Below are positions 34,737 to 47,539 of a stretch of 64,000 nucleotides of DNA, piece after piece. The stretch is from Lysobacteraceae bacterium SCN 69-320 (GTDB taxonomy: Bacteria > Pseudomonadota > Gammaproteobacteria > Xanthomonadales > Rhodanobacteraceae): NCBI GenBank assembly GCA_001725155.1, contig MEFP01000011.1, forward strand, positions 62,001-126,000, written 5' to 3'. The stretch's first letter is position 1. Every line of letters starts with the position of its first letter. The notes beneath the pieces were generated by a model. The model was not told the DNA's origin and made no database searches. It saw only the letters and a program-made list of their open reading frames with translations. The position numbers were made by a program, and so were the translations under genes.

Positions 34737-36230
34737 ATGACGTTCGAACAACTGCTGGCCGACATCCATCGCTATCCCATCGTGACCGACGACACGCGCG
34801 AGCTCGTCGCCGGCGGCGTGTTCGTCTACGGCGGCGGCCGCACGCTGCAGGACGAATTCCTGAATCAGGCGCTCGCGCTCGGCGCGGCCGTCATCGTCAG
34901 CGAGACCGGACTGAGCCTGCCGGATGGCGTGCAGCTCGTGCGCGCGACGAACCGGCGCGCCGCGGCGGCCGAACTGGCGCGGGCCTATTACGGCGATCCC
35001 GCCGCGCACCTGCTGCTGCTCGGCGTGACCGGCACCTGCGGAAAGACCACGACGACCTATCTGCTGGAAAGCCTGCTGCGCGCCGGCGGCCATGCGGTCG
35101 GCGTCATCGGCACCGAGAACATGCGCTACGCCGATCGCGTGCTGCCGTCGCCGAACACGACGCCGAGCACGTTCGTGCTCAACCGCACCCTGCGCGACAT
35201 GCGGGAGGCCGGCTGCACGGCCGTCGCGATGGAAGTGTCCTCGCATGCGCTGGAACAGGAACGTACCCTGTCTGTCGCGTTCGACGGCATGGTGTTCACG
35301 AATCTGTCGGTCGAGCATCTGGATCTGCACGGCAGCATGGAGGCCTATTTCGCCGCCAAGGCGCGCCTGTTCACCGACTACGTCGCGTATGCGCGCCGCC
35401 ACGGCAAGACGCCGCGTGCGGCGATCCACATCGGCGACGCCTACGGCGCGCGGCTGCAGGCGCAGCTGTGCGGCTCGGTCTGGTTTCCGGATGCGCCGCC
35501 GACCGCCTTCGGCCTCGCGCCGACCGGTCAGGGCCTTGATGGTTCGCAGCTGCAGGTCGATGCGGCCGGCATCCGCGGGCCGATACGCTGCGGCGGCGAA
35601 GTGATCGCCGCGGTCGATTCGCCGCTGATCGGCCGCTTCAACGCCGAGAACATCCTGGCCGCCGTCGCGCTGGCCCATGCGCTGGGCCTGCCGCGTGCGG
35701 CGCTGGAACAGGGACTGCGCCAGCTGCAGCCGGTGCCCGGGCGCATGGAGCGCGCCGCGCAGCGTGGCGGTGTCTGCGTCGTCGTCGATTTCGCGCACAA
35801 GCCCGGCGCCCTCGACGTGGTGCTCGACACCTTGCGGCCGCTGACGGCCGGACGCCTGATCTGCGTGTTCGGCTGCGGCGGCAAGCGCGACGCGAGCAAG
35901 CGGCCGATCATGGGCCGCATCGTGGCCGAGCGCGCCGACCTCGTCGTCGTCACGCCGGACAATTTCCGCGGCGAGGCCTTCGCCGGCATCGCGGCGGACA
36001 TCCTGGCCGGCATTCCGATGGAAGCGCGCGGCAAGGTGCAGGTCGTCGACGAACGTCGCGCCGCGATCGCACTGGCCCTGCAGGCAGCCCGGCCCGGCGA
36101 CACCGTGCTGATCGCCGGGCGCGGCGCCGAGACCGTGCTCAGCGCGGACGTGGCCGGCGAAGAGCGCCGCATCCCGTTCGACGATCGCGTCGCCGCGGCC
36201 GAGCTTGCGGCGCAGCTGTTGCCGGACTGA
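34737..36230 (+). CDS. MurE-type UDP-MurNAc-tripeptide ligase paralogue
   Basis: The 497-residue protein has the Mur ligase architecture: an N-terminal UDP-binding domain, an ATP loop GVTGTCGKTTTTYL (96-109; canonical TGTNGKT has Asn where this has Cys), AMEVSSHALEQER, NLSVEHLDLHGSMEAYFAAKARLF, and a C-terminal domain with VFGCGGKRDASKRPIMG. The substrate motif that reads DNPR in meso-DAP-adding MurE is DNFR here (408-411), and HTPD is replaced by HKPG. No other cell-wall synthesis genes of the dcw cluster are nearby. It may add a different amino acid or act on another substrate. Confidence 0.8.
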   Translation: MTFEQLLADIHRYPIVTDDTRELVAGGVFVYGGGRTLQDEFLNQALALGAAVIVSETGLSLPDGVQLVRATNRRAAAAELARAYYGDPAAHLLLLGVTGTCGKTTTTYLLESLLRAGGHAVGVIGTENMRYADRVLPSPNTTPSTFVLNRTLRDMREAGCTAVAMEVSSHALEQERTLSVAFDGMVFTNLSVEHLDLHGSMEAYFAAKARLFTDYVAYARRHGKTPRAAIHIGDAYGARLQAQLCGSVWFPDAPPTAFGLAPTGQGLDGSQLQVDAAGIRGPIRCGGEVIAAVDSPLIGRFNAENILAAVALAHALGLPRAALEQGLRQLQPVPGRMERAAQRGGVCVVVDFAHKPGALDVVLDTLRPLTAGRLICVFGCGGKRDASKRPIMGRIVAERADLVVVTPDNFRGEAFAGIAADILAGIPMEARGKVQVVDERRAAIALALQAARPGDTVLIAGRGAETVLSADVAGEERRIPFDDRVAAAELAAQLLPD

Positions 36231-36239
36231 CGCGCCGAT

Positions 36240-37175
36240 CTAGGACGCGCGCTGGCGGGCTTTCTTGGCCGGTGCCTTGGCCGCCGTCTTCTTGCGCGCG
36301 GCCGGCTTGCCCTTGCGCCTGGTCGTGGATTTGGCGGCGGACTCGGACACCGCCGCGCGGTCGCTCGCCCGCGTGCGCTTGCCGCTGGCCAGGCTCTGCT
36401 CGAGCAGGCTCATGAAATCCACGACGTTGCTCGATGGCTCGACCGGCGTTTCCAGCGGCTCGATCCTGGCCACACGGCGGCCACCCTTGCGCACGCTGGC
36501 CTCGACGACCTTCAGCAACTTGGCCCGGAACTCGTCCTTGTAGTCGGCCGGCCGCCAGGGCGCGGTCATCGAATCGACGAGCTGTGCGGCCATTTCGAGT
36601 TCGCGCGCGCTGATGCGCTGCCCGGCCACGCCGCTGGCCGGCAGGCTGTAGTCGTCGATGTCGACGAGCTCCTGCGGAAAGCGCAGCAGGATCAGGATCA
36701 GCGCGCGCTCCTGCGGCTTGAGCATGGCCAGATACTGGCGCGTGCGTATGACGAGCCGCGCGATGCCGACCTTGCCCGTGCGCCGCAGCGTCTCGCGCAG
36801 CAGCACGTAACCCTTGTCGGCGCGCTTGCCCGGCACGAGCACGTAGGGTTTCTCGAAATGACGTTCGTCGATGGCCTCGGCGTCGACGAAGGCTTCGATG
36901 TCGATGGTCTCGGTGGATTCCGGTGCGACGCGCTTGAGCTCCTTCTCGTCGACGATCGCGTAGCTGCCCTTGGCGTATTCGTAGGCTTTGACGATCTCCT
37001 TCCAGGGCACTTCCTCGCCGGTCTCGGCGTTGACGCGCTCGTAGCGGATCGGCGATCTGGTGCGTCCGTCGAGCATGCGGAAATGCAGATCCGTGCTGCG
37101 TTCGCCGGGCATCAGCTGCACCGGCACCTGCAGCAGGCCGAAGGACAGGGTTCCGTTCCAGATCGGACGTGGCAT
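36240..37175 (-). CDS. ku: Non-homologous end joining protein Ku
   Basis: The 311-residue bacterial Ku protein starts MPRPIWNGTLSFGLLQVPVQLMPG and runs through the beta-barrel bridge region (DLHFRMLDGRTRSPIRYERVNAETGEEVPWKEIVKAYEY) to LEMAAQLVDSMTAPWRPADYKDEF. Its C-terminal tail is Lys/Arg/Ala-rich (RRKGKPAARKKTAAKAPAKKA), as in Ku proteins that hold DNA ends tightly. It dimerises on double-strand breaks and recruits LigD, encoded at 47540-50107. The stress genes between them suggest repair during dormancy or desiccation. Confidence 0.95.
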   Translation of the reverse strand: MPRPIWNGTLSFGLLQVPVQLMPGERSTDLHFRMLDGRTRSPIRYERVNAETGEEVPWKEIVKAYEYAKGSYAIVDEKELKRVAPESTETIDIEAFVDAEAIDERHFEKPYVLVPGKRADKGYVLLRETLRRTGKVGIARLVIRTRQYLAMLKPQERALILILLRFPQELVDIDDYSLPASGVAGQRISARELEMAAQLVDSMTAPWRPADYKDEFRAKLLKVVEASVRKGGRRVARIEPLETPVEPSSNVVDFMSLLEQSLASGKRTRASDRAAVSESAAKSTTRRKGKPAARKKTAAKAPAKKARQRAS

Positions 37176-37258
37176 GAGCGCATTCTCCTGGCGCGGCCCG
37201 GACGGCCGCCGTGTCGGTTGCGGCGCGGATCACCGCGCGGCGCTGTTCGGTGTGCGGG

Positions 37259-37474
37259 TCAGCGTCTGTTCTTCTCGCGCGGCACGGCCGGCACGAACGG
37301 CGAGATCGGATCGCTGGCCGGGAAGGTTTCGCCCAGCGCCTTGTCGAGATTGTCTTCGGTATGCGCCTTGCGCTCTTTCTTTTCCGCCGGCGCTTCGCTG
37401 ACCGGATGGCTGTCCGGCGACGGCGGGTCCTTGGCATCGCGGGCGCGCGCAGGCGTGGTGCGGGACTTGGGCAT
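37259..37474 (-). CDS. Small FPASDP-motif stress-type protein
   Basis: The ATG at 37474 follows AGGGAG. The 71-residue protein is hydrophilic and disordered-looking, with a conserved C-terminal core DNLDKALGETFPASDPISPF. Short proteins with an ETFPASDP core occur widely in Proteobacteria near stress genes. Their function is not known. It lies between treS and ku on the same strand and could be part of that operon. Confidence 0.68.
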   Translation of the reverse strand: MPKSRTTPARARDAKDPPSPDSHPVSEAPAEKKERKAHTEDNLDKALGETFPASDPISPFVPAVPREKNRR

Positions 37475-37512
37475 GGCGGACTCCCTGGTGACGGACGGGA
37501 AAGATGCTGCAG

Positions 37513-40745
<3,233 letters not shown>

Positions 40746-40749
<4 letters not shown>

Positions 40750-42209
40750 GGTCCGGCCGCCGTCTGCGCCGCGGGACCGCGCGCCTGATCGAGCACATCG
40801 AGGAAGTTCTCGCACCAGCGCTGTATGTTGCCCTCGCGCAGGATGCGCATCGCCGTCTGCCAGCGATGCAGGCGTTCGTCCAGCGGCATGGCCAGCGCGC
40901 GCGCCATCGCGCGCGAACAGCCTTCGATGTCGTAGGGATTGACGATCAGCGCGCAGTCGCCGAGTTCGGCCGCCGCGCCGGCGAATTCCGACAGTACGAG
41001 CACGCCGGGATCCTGCGGGTTCTGGCAGGCGATGAATTCCTTGGCCACGAGGTTCATGCCGTCGCGCAGTGGCGTGACCAGGCAGACGCGCGCCAGGCGG
41101 TAGAAGCCGGCCAAGGTCGCATGCGAATAGCCGCGGTTGACGTAGCGCACCGGCGTCCAGGCCGGCGCCGCGTAGTGGCCGTTGATGTCGCCGACGAGGC
41201 GTTGCACTTCGCGGCTGAGCTGGCGGTATTCGCTGACTTCGCGGCGCGATTCGGGCGTGACCTGCAGATAGGTCGCGCGGCCGCTGAGCGCCGGGTTGTG
41301 GCCCAGCAGATGGCGGAATGCGCGCAGGCGCTGCGGCAGCCCCTTGGAATAATCGAGCCGGTCGACGCCGATCAGCAGCGCGCTGCGGCCGAGACTGTTG
41401 CGCAGCTGCTGGAATTCCGGCGTCTGCTCGGCTTGCCGGGCCAGTGCAGCCAGCGCCGGCGGATCGACGCCGATCGGGAAGGCGCGCGCACGCGTGACCT
41501 CGCCGCCGGGCAGGTGCAGCGCGCCGTCGCGTTCGCTCGCGCCCAGTTCGGCGATGAGATAGTTCGTCATCGCGCGCGCATCGCTGGCGGTCTGCACGCC
41601 GATCAGGTCGCAGGCCGCGAGCAGGCCGAGCATCGCGCGATGCTGGGGCAGGGTGACCAGGGTGCGCGGCGCCGGCAGCGGCGTATGCAGGAAGAAGCCG
41701 ATGCGGTTGGCCACGCCGCGCGCGCGCAGCAGCGAGGCCAGCGGCATCAGGTGATAGTCGTGGATCCAGATCTCGTCGTCGGGGCCGATTTCGCCGGCGA
41801 CGAGCTCGGCGAAACGCTCGTTGACCTGCAGATAACCCTGCAGGTGCGCGCGATCGAAGGTCATCAGGTCGGTGCGTCCGTGCAGCAGCGGCCACAGCGT
41901 GCGATTGGCGTATTCCGCATAGAAATCGTCGAATTCGCCGCGCGCCAGATCCCAGGTCAGATAGCGGATGCGGCCGAGCTGGCGCGCCTGCGGCGCAGGC
42001 GTATCGGAAATCTGTCCGCTCCAGCCCAGCCAGCTGCCGCCGCGCTGCTGCAGCAGCGTGAGCATGGCCTGGGCAAGGCCGCCGGCCTGCGTCGCACCGG
42101 GCAGCATCACGCGATTGGATACGACGACCAGGCGTCCGCCATTCATCGAGGTTTCGCGCTCCGTCGGGTGCAGCGCACCCTCGTCGGGATCGTCGATCGT
42201 CACATCCAT
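40746..42209 (-). CDS. otsA: Trehalose-6-phosphate synthase
   Basis: The 487-residue GT20 enzyme has the donor loop [39 protein letters not shown] and [19 protein letters not shown]. It makes trehalose-6-phosphate from UDP-glucose and glucose-6-P. The start at 42209 has a strong GAGGAAGG site. An ATG 21 codons downstream (42146) is closer to the family N-terminus and is an alternative. It is coupled to treS by a 4-base overlap and is divergent from otsB across a 150-base shared promoter region. Confidence 0.93.
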
Positions 42210-42359
42210 CCGCCTTCCTCGTGCCGCAACTGACGACAGGGGAGCAACAGCCGTGCCATGAAAATCCCATGGCACAGCTTCTGCAGAACCGGCCGGGCAG
42301 CGCGCTGTCGCGATTGTGCAGCGCCGTCGATTTCCATCGCTCCGCGCGCAGGATTCCGC

Positions 42360-43145
42360 ATGCCATACACGACACCGACGTCTGCCGCATCCGCCGCTTC
42401 GCACCGCCTGCCACGGCCACCGTGCGTGGCGACGGACTGGGCGCTGTTCCTCGATCTCGACGGCACGCTCTGCGGGTATCGCGACGATCCGGCCGATGTC
42501 GCGCTGACGCCGCGCCTGCGCGGATTGCTGAGCGGGCTCGCGGCGCGGCTGGACGGTGCGGTGTGCATCCTCAGCGGCCGCAGCGCGGCGGACCTGCAGC
42601 GCGTGCTGGCGGGACTGCCGTTGCCGCAGATTGCCGAGCACGGCGGCGCCGGTGTCGCCGCCCGCGATGCGGCCTATCGTGCGCAGCTCGACGCGGTCGA
42701 GGCGGTGCTGCGCGCGATCGCCACCGCGTATCCGGGCACCTGGGTCGAGCGCAAGCCGAGCTCGTGCGTATTGCACTATCGCGCGGCCGCCGACCATGCA
42801 GAATGCCTGGAATCGGCCGTGACGCCGCTGCTGCCGCTGCATGCCGGTCTGCGTCTGCTGCGCGGATTGTTCGTCTACGAGTTCGCCGCGCGCGGCCACG
42901 ACAAGGGCACGGCGCTGAGCGCGCAGATGCAGCGCGCACCGTTCGCCGGTCGCATGCCGGTCGCCGTCGGCGACGACGTCACCGACGAGGATGCATTCGC
43001 GGCGGCCGCCGCGCTGCGGGGGTTCGGCGTCGCCGTCGGTCCGCGCGCTTCCGCGGCCGCGCGCTTCCGCCTCGCCGATGCGGACGCCGTCGCCGACTGG
43101 ATCGCCGCACTCGTCGGCGATCCCGCGGCGACGGCGCGGTCGTGA
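42360..43145 (+). CDS. otsB: Trehalose-6-phosphate phosphatase
   Basis: The 261-residue HAD-superfamily phosphatase has FLDLDGTL (nucleophile Asp), [30 protein letters not shown] and [11 protein letters not shown]. It dephosphorylates trehalose-6-phosphate to trehalose, completing the OtsA reaction. The ATG at 42360 follows AGGA. It is first in a four-gene run in which each start overlaps the preceding stop. Confidence 0.92.
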   Translation: MPYTTPTSAASAASHRLPRPPCVATDWALFLDLDGTLCGYRDDPADVALTPRLRGLLSGLAARLDGAVCILSGRSAADLQRVLAGLPLPQIAEHGGAGVAARDAAYRAQLDAVEAVLRAIATAYPGTWVERKPSSCVLHYRAAADHAECLESAVTPLLPLHAGLRLLRGLFVYEFAARGHDKGTALSAQMQRAPFAGRMPVAVGDDVTDEDAFAAAAALRGFGVAVGPRASAAARFRLADADAVADWIAALVGDPAATARS

Positions 43146-43948
43146 GCGCCGGCTTCGCTTCCGCCGCCGCGTCGCCGGCGCCGCGCAGCGAAGCCGGCGC
43201 CGAACCGCAGCCGCTGCTGCTGCGCGTGCTCACGATCAACACGCACAAGGGACTGGCGCCGTGGAACCGGCGCTTCATGCTCGGCGAGCTGCGCGATGCC
43301 GTGCGCACGACCGGCGCCGATCTCGTGTTCCTGCAGGAAGTGCCCGGCGAGGAGCGTCGCGCGGCGCGCAGCGGACGGCTCGCGACGCCGCACTACGAAT
43401 TCCTTGCCGACCAGCTCTGGCCGCAGTACGCCTATGGCCGCAACGCCGTGCATGCGCACGGTCATCACGGCAATGCGCTGCTGTCGCGCTTCACCATCGC
43501 CGATTGGCGCAATCACGATATTTCGACGGCAGGCGCCGAGCCGCGCGGCCTGCTGCACTGCGAGCTCGACGTGCCCGGGCTCGGCGCGCTGCATGCGGTC
43601 TGCGTGCATCTGGGGCTGCGCGAGGCGCAGCGTCAGCGCGAACTCGGTCTGCTGCGGACCTTGATCCGCGACGAGGTCACGGCCGGCGCCGCGCTGGTCG
43701 TGGCCGGCGATTTCAACGACTGGCGCGGCCGCGCCGACGCGTTGCTGCAGGACGGCTGCGGCCTGCATTCGGCATTCGCGCGCGCCGGCGGTTCGCGCCC
43801 GCGCACATTTCCGGCGCGCTGGCCGTTGCTGGCGCTGGATCGCATCTACGTGGCCAACCTGCGCGTGCATTCGGCCTGCGTGCTGTCGGCGCGGCCGTGG
43901 CCGCATCTGTCGGACCATCTGCCGCTGCTGGCCGAGGTCGGCGCATGA
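43142..43948 (+). CDS. ybhP: YbhP-like endonuclease/exonuclease/phosphatase family protein
   Basis: The GTG start at 43142 overlaps the otsB stop. The 268-residue EEP-fold protein has LTINTHKGLAPWNRRFMLGELRDAV, FLQEVPGEE, NALLSRF, VVAGDFNDWRGRA and LSDHLPLLAEV, all metal-dependent phosphoesterase motifs. The gene order with clsB and ybhN matches the E. coli ybhP-clsB-ybhN cluster, suggesting action on a phospholipid-related substrate. The exact reaction is unknown. Confidence 0.85.
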   Translation: MSAGFASAAASPAPRSEAGAEPQPLLLRVLTINTHKGLAPWNRRFMLGELRDAVRTTGADLVFLQEVPGEERRAARSGRLATPHYEFLADQLWPQYAYGRNAVHAHGHHGNALLSRFTIADWRNHDISTAGAEPRGLLHCELDVPGLGALHAVCVHLGLREAQRQRELGLLRTLIRDEVTAGAALVVAGDFNDWRGRADALLQDGCGLHSAFARAGGSRPRTFPARWPLLALDRIYVANLRVHSACVLSARPWPHLSDHLPLLAEVGA

Positions 43949-45123
43949 AGCCCGGCTGGCGCGACGGCAATCGGGTGCGCCTGCTGGAGAATGGGGAGGA
44001 GTTCTTTCCGCGCGTGTTCGAAGCCCTGCGGCGTGCGCGTGTGCGCGTCTACATCGAGACCTTCATCCTGCTCGACGACGAGGTCGGACGCGCGCTGCTG
44101 CGCGCGCTTGGCGAAGCCGCCGCGCGCGGCGCCGTGGTCGACGTGCTCGCCGACGGCTTCGGCTCCGAGCCGCTGACCCCCGGCTATCGCGCGCAGCTGG
44201 CCGCGGCCGGCGTGCAACTGCACCTGTACGAGCCGAGGCCGCGCCTGTTCGGCCTGCGCACCAACCTGTTCCGGCGCCTGCACCGCAAGATCGTGCTGGT
44301 CGACGGTCGGCTGGCCTTCGTCGGCGGGATCAATTTCTGCAGCGACCAGCTGCTCGCGTCGGGACCGTCGGCGCTGCATGATTTTGCGGTGGAGCTGCAG
44401 GGGCCCGGCGTCGGCGACATCGAGCAGTTCGTTGCGCGTTCGCGCAGCGCCGCGCATCCGCCCCAGGCCCCGGTCAGTGCGAGCCGGGTCGTCGGCCCGG
44501 CGCGCGTGCGCTTCGTGACGCGCGACAACCATCGCCATCCCGGCGACATCGAGCGCGAATATCGCATCGCGATCCGCGCGGCGCAGCGCGAGATCCTGCT
44601 GGCCAATGCGTATTTCTTCCCGGGCTACCGGCTGCTGCGCGATCTGCGCAATGCCGCGCGGCGCGGCGTGCAGGTGACCGTCGTGGTGCAGGGCAAGCCT
44701 GACCTGCGCATCGTGCCGGTCGTGGCGCGCTGGCTGTATCACTACCTCGTGCCGGCCGGCGTGCGCATCTGCGAATTCCGCACGCGGCCGCTGCATGCCA
44801 AGGTCGCCGTCGTCGACGGCCGCTGGGCGACGGTGGGTTCCAGCAATCTCGATCCCCTGAGCCTGTCGCTGAACCTGGAGGCCAACCTCGTCATCGTCGA
44901 TGCCGGCTTCGGTGCCGAGCTGCGCGCGCGGCTGCTGCAGCTGCTGGCGCGGGACTGCACGCCGGTGACCGCGGCGCGGGTGCCCAGACGCACCTGGTGG
45001 CGTATCGTCAGCAGCATGCTGGTCTTTCATTTCCTGCGACATTTTCCGCGCTGGGCCGAGCGCGTGCCGGCGGCGCGGCCGCGCATCGAGCACGCCCGGA
45101 GCGACGTCCGTGCCGACCGCTGA
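43945..45123 (+). CDS. clsB: Cardiolipin synthase B (phospholipase D family)
   Basis: The 392-residue protein carries two HKD motifs: HRKIVLVDGRLAFVGGINF and HAKVAVVDGRWATVGSSNLDPLS, with YIETFILLDDEVG near the N-terminus. ClsB joins phosphatidylethanolamine and phosphatidylglycerol to give cardiolipin at the inner membrane, and bacterial members may make related lipids. Its ATG overlaps the ybhP stop (ATGA), and its end overlaps ybhN by 14 bases. Confidence 0.92.
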   Translation: MKPGWRDGNRVRLLENGEEFFPRVFEALRRARVRVYIETFILLDDEVGRALLRALGEAAARGAVVDVLADGFGSEPLTPGYRAQLAAAGVQLHLYEPRPRLFGLRTNLFRRLHRKIVLVDGRLAFVGGINFCSDQLLASGPSALHDFAVELQGPGVGDIEQFVARSRSAAHPPQAPVSASRVVGPARVRFVTRDNHRHPGDIEREYRIAIRAAQREILLANAYFFPGYRLLRDLRNAARRGVQVTVVVQGKPDLRIVPVVARWLYHYLVPAGVRICEFRTRPLHAKVAVVDGRWATVGSSNLDPLSLSLNLEANLVIVDAGFGAELRARLLQLLARDCTPVTAARVPRRTWWRIVSSMLVFHFLRHFPRWAERVPAARPRIEHARSDVRADR

Positions 45124-46063
45124 GCGGGCGGCGCGGCGGCGCCGGCTGGCCCTGCGCCTGTTCGGAATCGGCCTGGCCGCCCTGACCGCCTGGCTCGTCG
45201 CCGAGATCGTGCGCCAGACCGACTGGCCGGCCGTGCAGCTCGCGCTGCGCCAGCGCCGCGCCGCCGATCTCGTGCTGATTGCGGCGCTGGCCCTGGCCAG
45301 CCATGCGCTGTACGGCGTCATCGACATCCTCGGCGCGCGCGCGCTGCTGCTGCGCCTGCCGCGCCGCCGCGTCTGGCTGACCGCGACGAGCAGTTATGCC
45401 TGCAATCTGAATCTCGGCAGCCTGCTCGGTGCGGCGGCGCTGCGCTTCAAGCTCTATGGTCGTCAGGGCGTGGCGGTGGCCGATATCTCGCGCCTGATCG
45501 CCACGAGCGTCGCCGCCAACTGGATCGGCCATCTCGTGCTGTTCGCCGGCCTGCCGCTGTGGGGCGGCACGGCGGTGCTGGCGCAATGGACCGGCTGGGC
45601 CGGCGCGTATGGTCTGAGCGTCGCGGCGGCCCTGCTGGTCGCGCTCTACCTGCTGGCCTGCCGGAGTGCGCGCGAATGGAGCGAGCGCGGCTATCGCTTC
45701 CGCTTCCCGCCCTGGCGGCTGGGTCTGAGCCAGACCGTGATCGCCGCGGCGAACTGGGCGCTGATGGGCGCGCTGCTGCAGCGCTGCCTCGGCGACGGCG
45801 CCGACTATGCGACGACCCTGGCCGCGCTGCTGATCGCCGCGGTCGCCGGCGCGGCGATGCACATACCCGGCGGATGGGGCGTGCTCGACTACGTGATTCT
45901 CAAGAGCCTGTCCGGCGGCCTCGACCCGCATCGCCTCGTCGCCGGCGTGCTGGTCTATCGCGCCGCTTACTACCTGCTGCCGCTGATGCTCGCGTCGCTG
46001 AGCATCGGCTGGCTGCTGCGTGCGCCGCCGCCGCAGGAGCCGCTGGCCGGCGGCACGGCCTGA
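45110..46063 (+). CDS. ybhN: YbhN-like lysylphosphatidylglycerol-synthase TM-region protein
   Basis: The GTG start at 45110 gives a 317-residue integral membrane protein with about eight segments of the UPF0104/LPG-synthase TM family: LTAWLVAEIV, SSYACNLNLGSLLGAAALRFKLY, MHIPGGWGVLDYVIL. E. coli YbhN lies in the same cluster and has been linked to cardiolipin and phospholipid handling. It lacks the catalytic MprF domain. It overlaps clsB by 14 bases and ends the operon. Confidence 0.88.
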   Translation: MPTAERAARRRRLALRLFGIGLAALTAWLVAEIVRQTDWPAVQLALRQRRAADLVLIAALALASHALYGVIDILGARALLLRLPRRRVWLTATSSYACNLNLGSLLGAAALRFKLYGRQGVAVADISRLIATSVAANWIGHLVLFAGLPLWGGTAVLAQWTGWAGAYGLSVAAALLVALYLLACRSAREWSERGYRFRFPPWRLGLSQTVIAAANWALMGALLQRCLGDGADYATTLAALLIAAVAGAAMHIPGGWGVLDYVILKSLSGGLDPHRLVAGVLVYRAAYYLLPLMLASLSIGWLLRAPPPQEPLAGGTA

Positions 46064-46075
46064 GTCGCCGCGGTT

Positions 46076-46792
46076 TCAGGTCGTTTCGGGCGGCGTCCGG
46101 TTCGTCGTCACGCCGGTGCCCGTATCGTGTGCCGGACCGATGCGCAGGCGGTTGTCGATCTCGCGCGCGCCGCAGGCGTCGACGAGATCCTCGACGCGGT
46201 GACGGGTCTGGCGCCGGTCCACCGTGCCGCTGAGACTGACGCGGCCGTCGAGGACGCCGATCTCGATGTCGCCGGCGTCGATCAGCGGATCGTCGGTCAG
46301 TCGATCGGCGATCAGTTCGCGCAGCCGTTCGTCGGAGCGCACATAGCCGCGCGGGCCGTAGCCGCGGAAATCTTCACCGGGCCGGCCGCGCGGCCGGCCC
46401 CCGGCGCCGCTGCCGGCCGCAGGGCCGGCGGTTTCGGCATAGCCGCTGCGGCCCCGATGGCAGGCGGCCGACGCGCTGTCGACGCCGCGGCCGTAGTAGC
46501 CGCGCTGATGCGCCTGACCGCGTTCGCTGCCGTAGTGCGCGGCATAGTCGCCGCGCTGCGCGTCGGCCGTGCGACGGCGGGTGCCGTCGCCACGGCCGCC
46601 GTAGTACGGCGCGGCCGGCCCGCGTTCGGCCTTGCTGTCGCCATAGCCCCATTCGTCGCGCGGTTCGCGCGGCTGCCAGTCGTCTTCGTCGTAGCGCCCG
46701 TAGGCGTCGCGCTGCACCCCGCGGTAATCGCGCAGGTCGTCGCGCGATTCGTGCTGCGGGTCGCGCTCGCGCGGAAAGCGTTGTCGGTTCAT
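46076..46792 (-). CDS. BON-domain protein with Arg/Tyr/Gly-rich N-terminus
   Basis: The ATG at 46792 follows GCAGGAG. The 238-residue protein has a long hydrophilic, disordered region (RDDLRDYRGVQRDAYGRYDEDDW and similar) to about residue 160. A single BON domain follows: LRELIADRLTDDPLIDAGDIEIGVLDGRVSLSGTVDRRQTRHRVEDLVDACG. BON domains bind membranes or phospholipid and occur in osmotic-stress proteins such as OsmY. No signal peptide is seen, so its location is unclear. The convergent ybhN ends 12 bases away. Confidence 0.8.
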   Translation of the reverse strand: MNRQRFPRERDPQHESRDDLRDYRGVQRDAYGRYDEDDWQPREPRDEWGYGDSKAERGPAAPYYGGRGDGTRRRTADAQRGDYAAHYGSERGQAHQRGYYGRGVDSASAACHRGRSGYAETAGPAAGSGAGGRPRGRPGEDFRGYGPRGYVRSDERLRELIADRLTDDPLIDAGDIEIGVLDGRVSLSGTVDRRQTRHRVEDLVDACGAREIDNRLRIGPAHDTGTGVTTNRTPPETT

Positions 46793-46854
46793 GCGCAACT
46801 CCTGCTGAGGGGCCGGCCGTCGCGATCGGCTGCGCCGACCGCGACGCACATGGC

Positions 46855-47439
46855 TCAGTGCGCCGGCGAGCCGCCGCGCAGTTCCTTGGCCTTGGCCAGA
46901 TGCCGGCTGACGCTCTCGCGCGTGCTGCGCAGGTGCTGCTGCACGGCGGCGTCGCTGCTGCCCGGCAGCAGCTTGTCGTCGATCTTGCTGAGCACCTCGG
47001 CATGGCCTTGCACCATCGCGTCGAGATAGGCGTTCTGGAATTCCTTGCCGTCGAGCCTGCCCAGGCTCGCGCGTTCGTCGGCGGCCTTGCTCTTGAGTTG
47101 CGCGACCTCGGGGCTTTCGGTGATCGGTGCCCTGGCCAGTTTGCTCAGGGTGTCGACTTTTTCCAGATTGGCACGATGGTCGTTTTCCAGCATCTTGGCG
47201 TAGTCGCGCGTTGCCGCGTCGATTTCCTTGGACTGGGCCAGTTCCGCCGCGGTGATCTCGTGCCTGTTCACGACGACGAGCGTGCTCAGCGCTTCCGTAT
47301 CGCCCGAGGCCGGCTGCGGTGCTGCCGTGTCGACGACCTCGCCGCGTTCCGGCGGCGCCGGATTCTGCGCGATCGCGCCGCTGACCGCGGCCAGCGCGAT
47401 GCCGGTGGCGAACGCGCAGAGATAGTTCGTGATGCTCAT
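46855..47439 (-). CDS. DUF4142 exported protein
   Basis: The 194-residue protein starts with a signal peptide (MSITNYLCAFATGIALAAVSGAIAQ) behind a strong GGAGGT site. A helical DUF4142 domain follows: STLVVVNRHEITAAELAQSK, DYAKMLENDHRANLEKVDTLSKLA, EFQNAYLDAMVQGHAEVLSKID. These ferritin-like helical bundles are common in soil Proteobacteria and often stress-induced. The function is unknown. It sits upstream of the BON gene on the same strand. Confidence 0.82.
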   Translation of the reverse strand: MSITNYLCAFATGIALAAVSGAIAQNPAPPERGEVVDTAAPQPASGDTEALSTLVVVNRHEITAAELAQSKEIDAATRDYAKMLENDHRANLEKVDTLSKLARAPITESPEVAQLKSKAADERASLGRLDGKEFQNAYLDAMVQGHAEVLSKIDDKLLPGSSDAAVQQHLRSTRESVSRHLAKAKELRGGSPAH

Positions 47440-47539
47440 GGCAACCTCCGACTGTCGCTGGGGAGTCTGCGCAGCCGTTGGCTGCGCAGCACGGCGGCAG
47501 CAAGCCATGTGCCAAGGTCGCGGCGGGTATGGCGACCGC

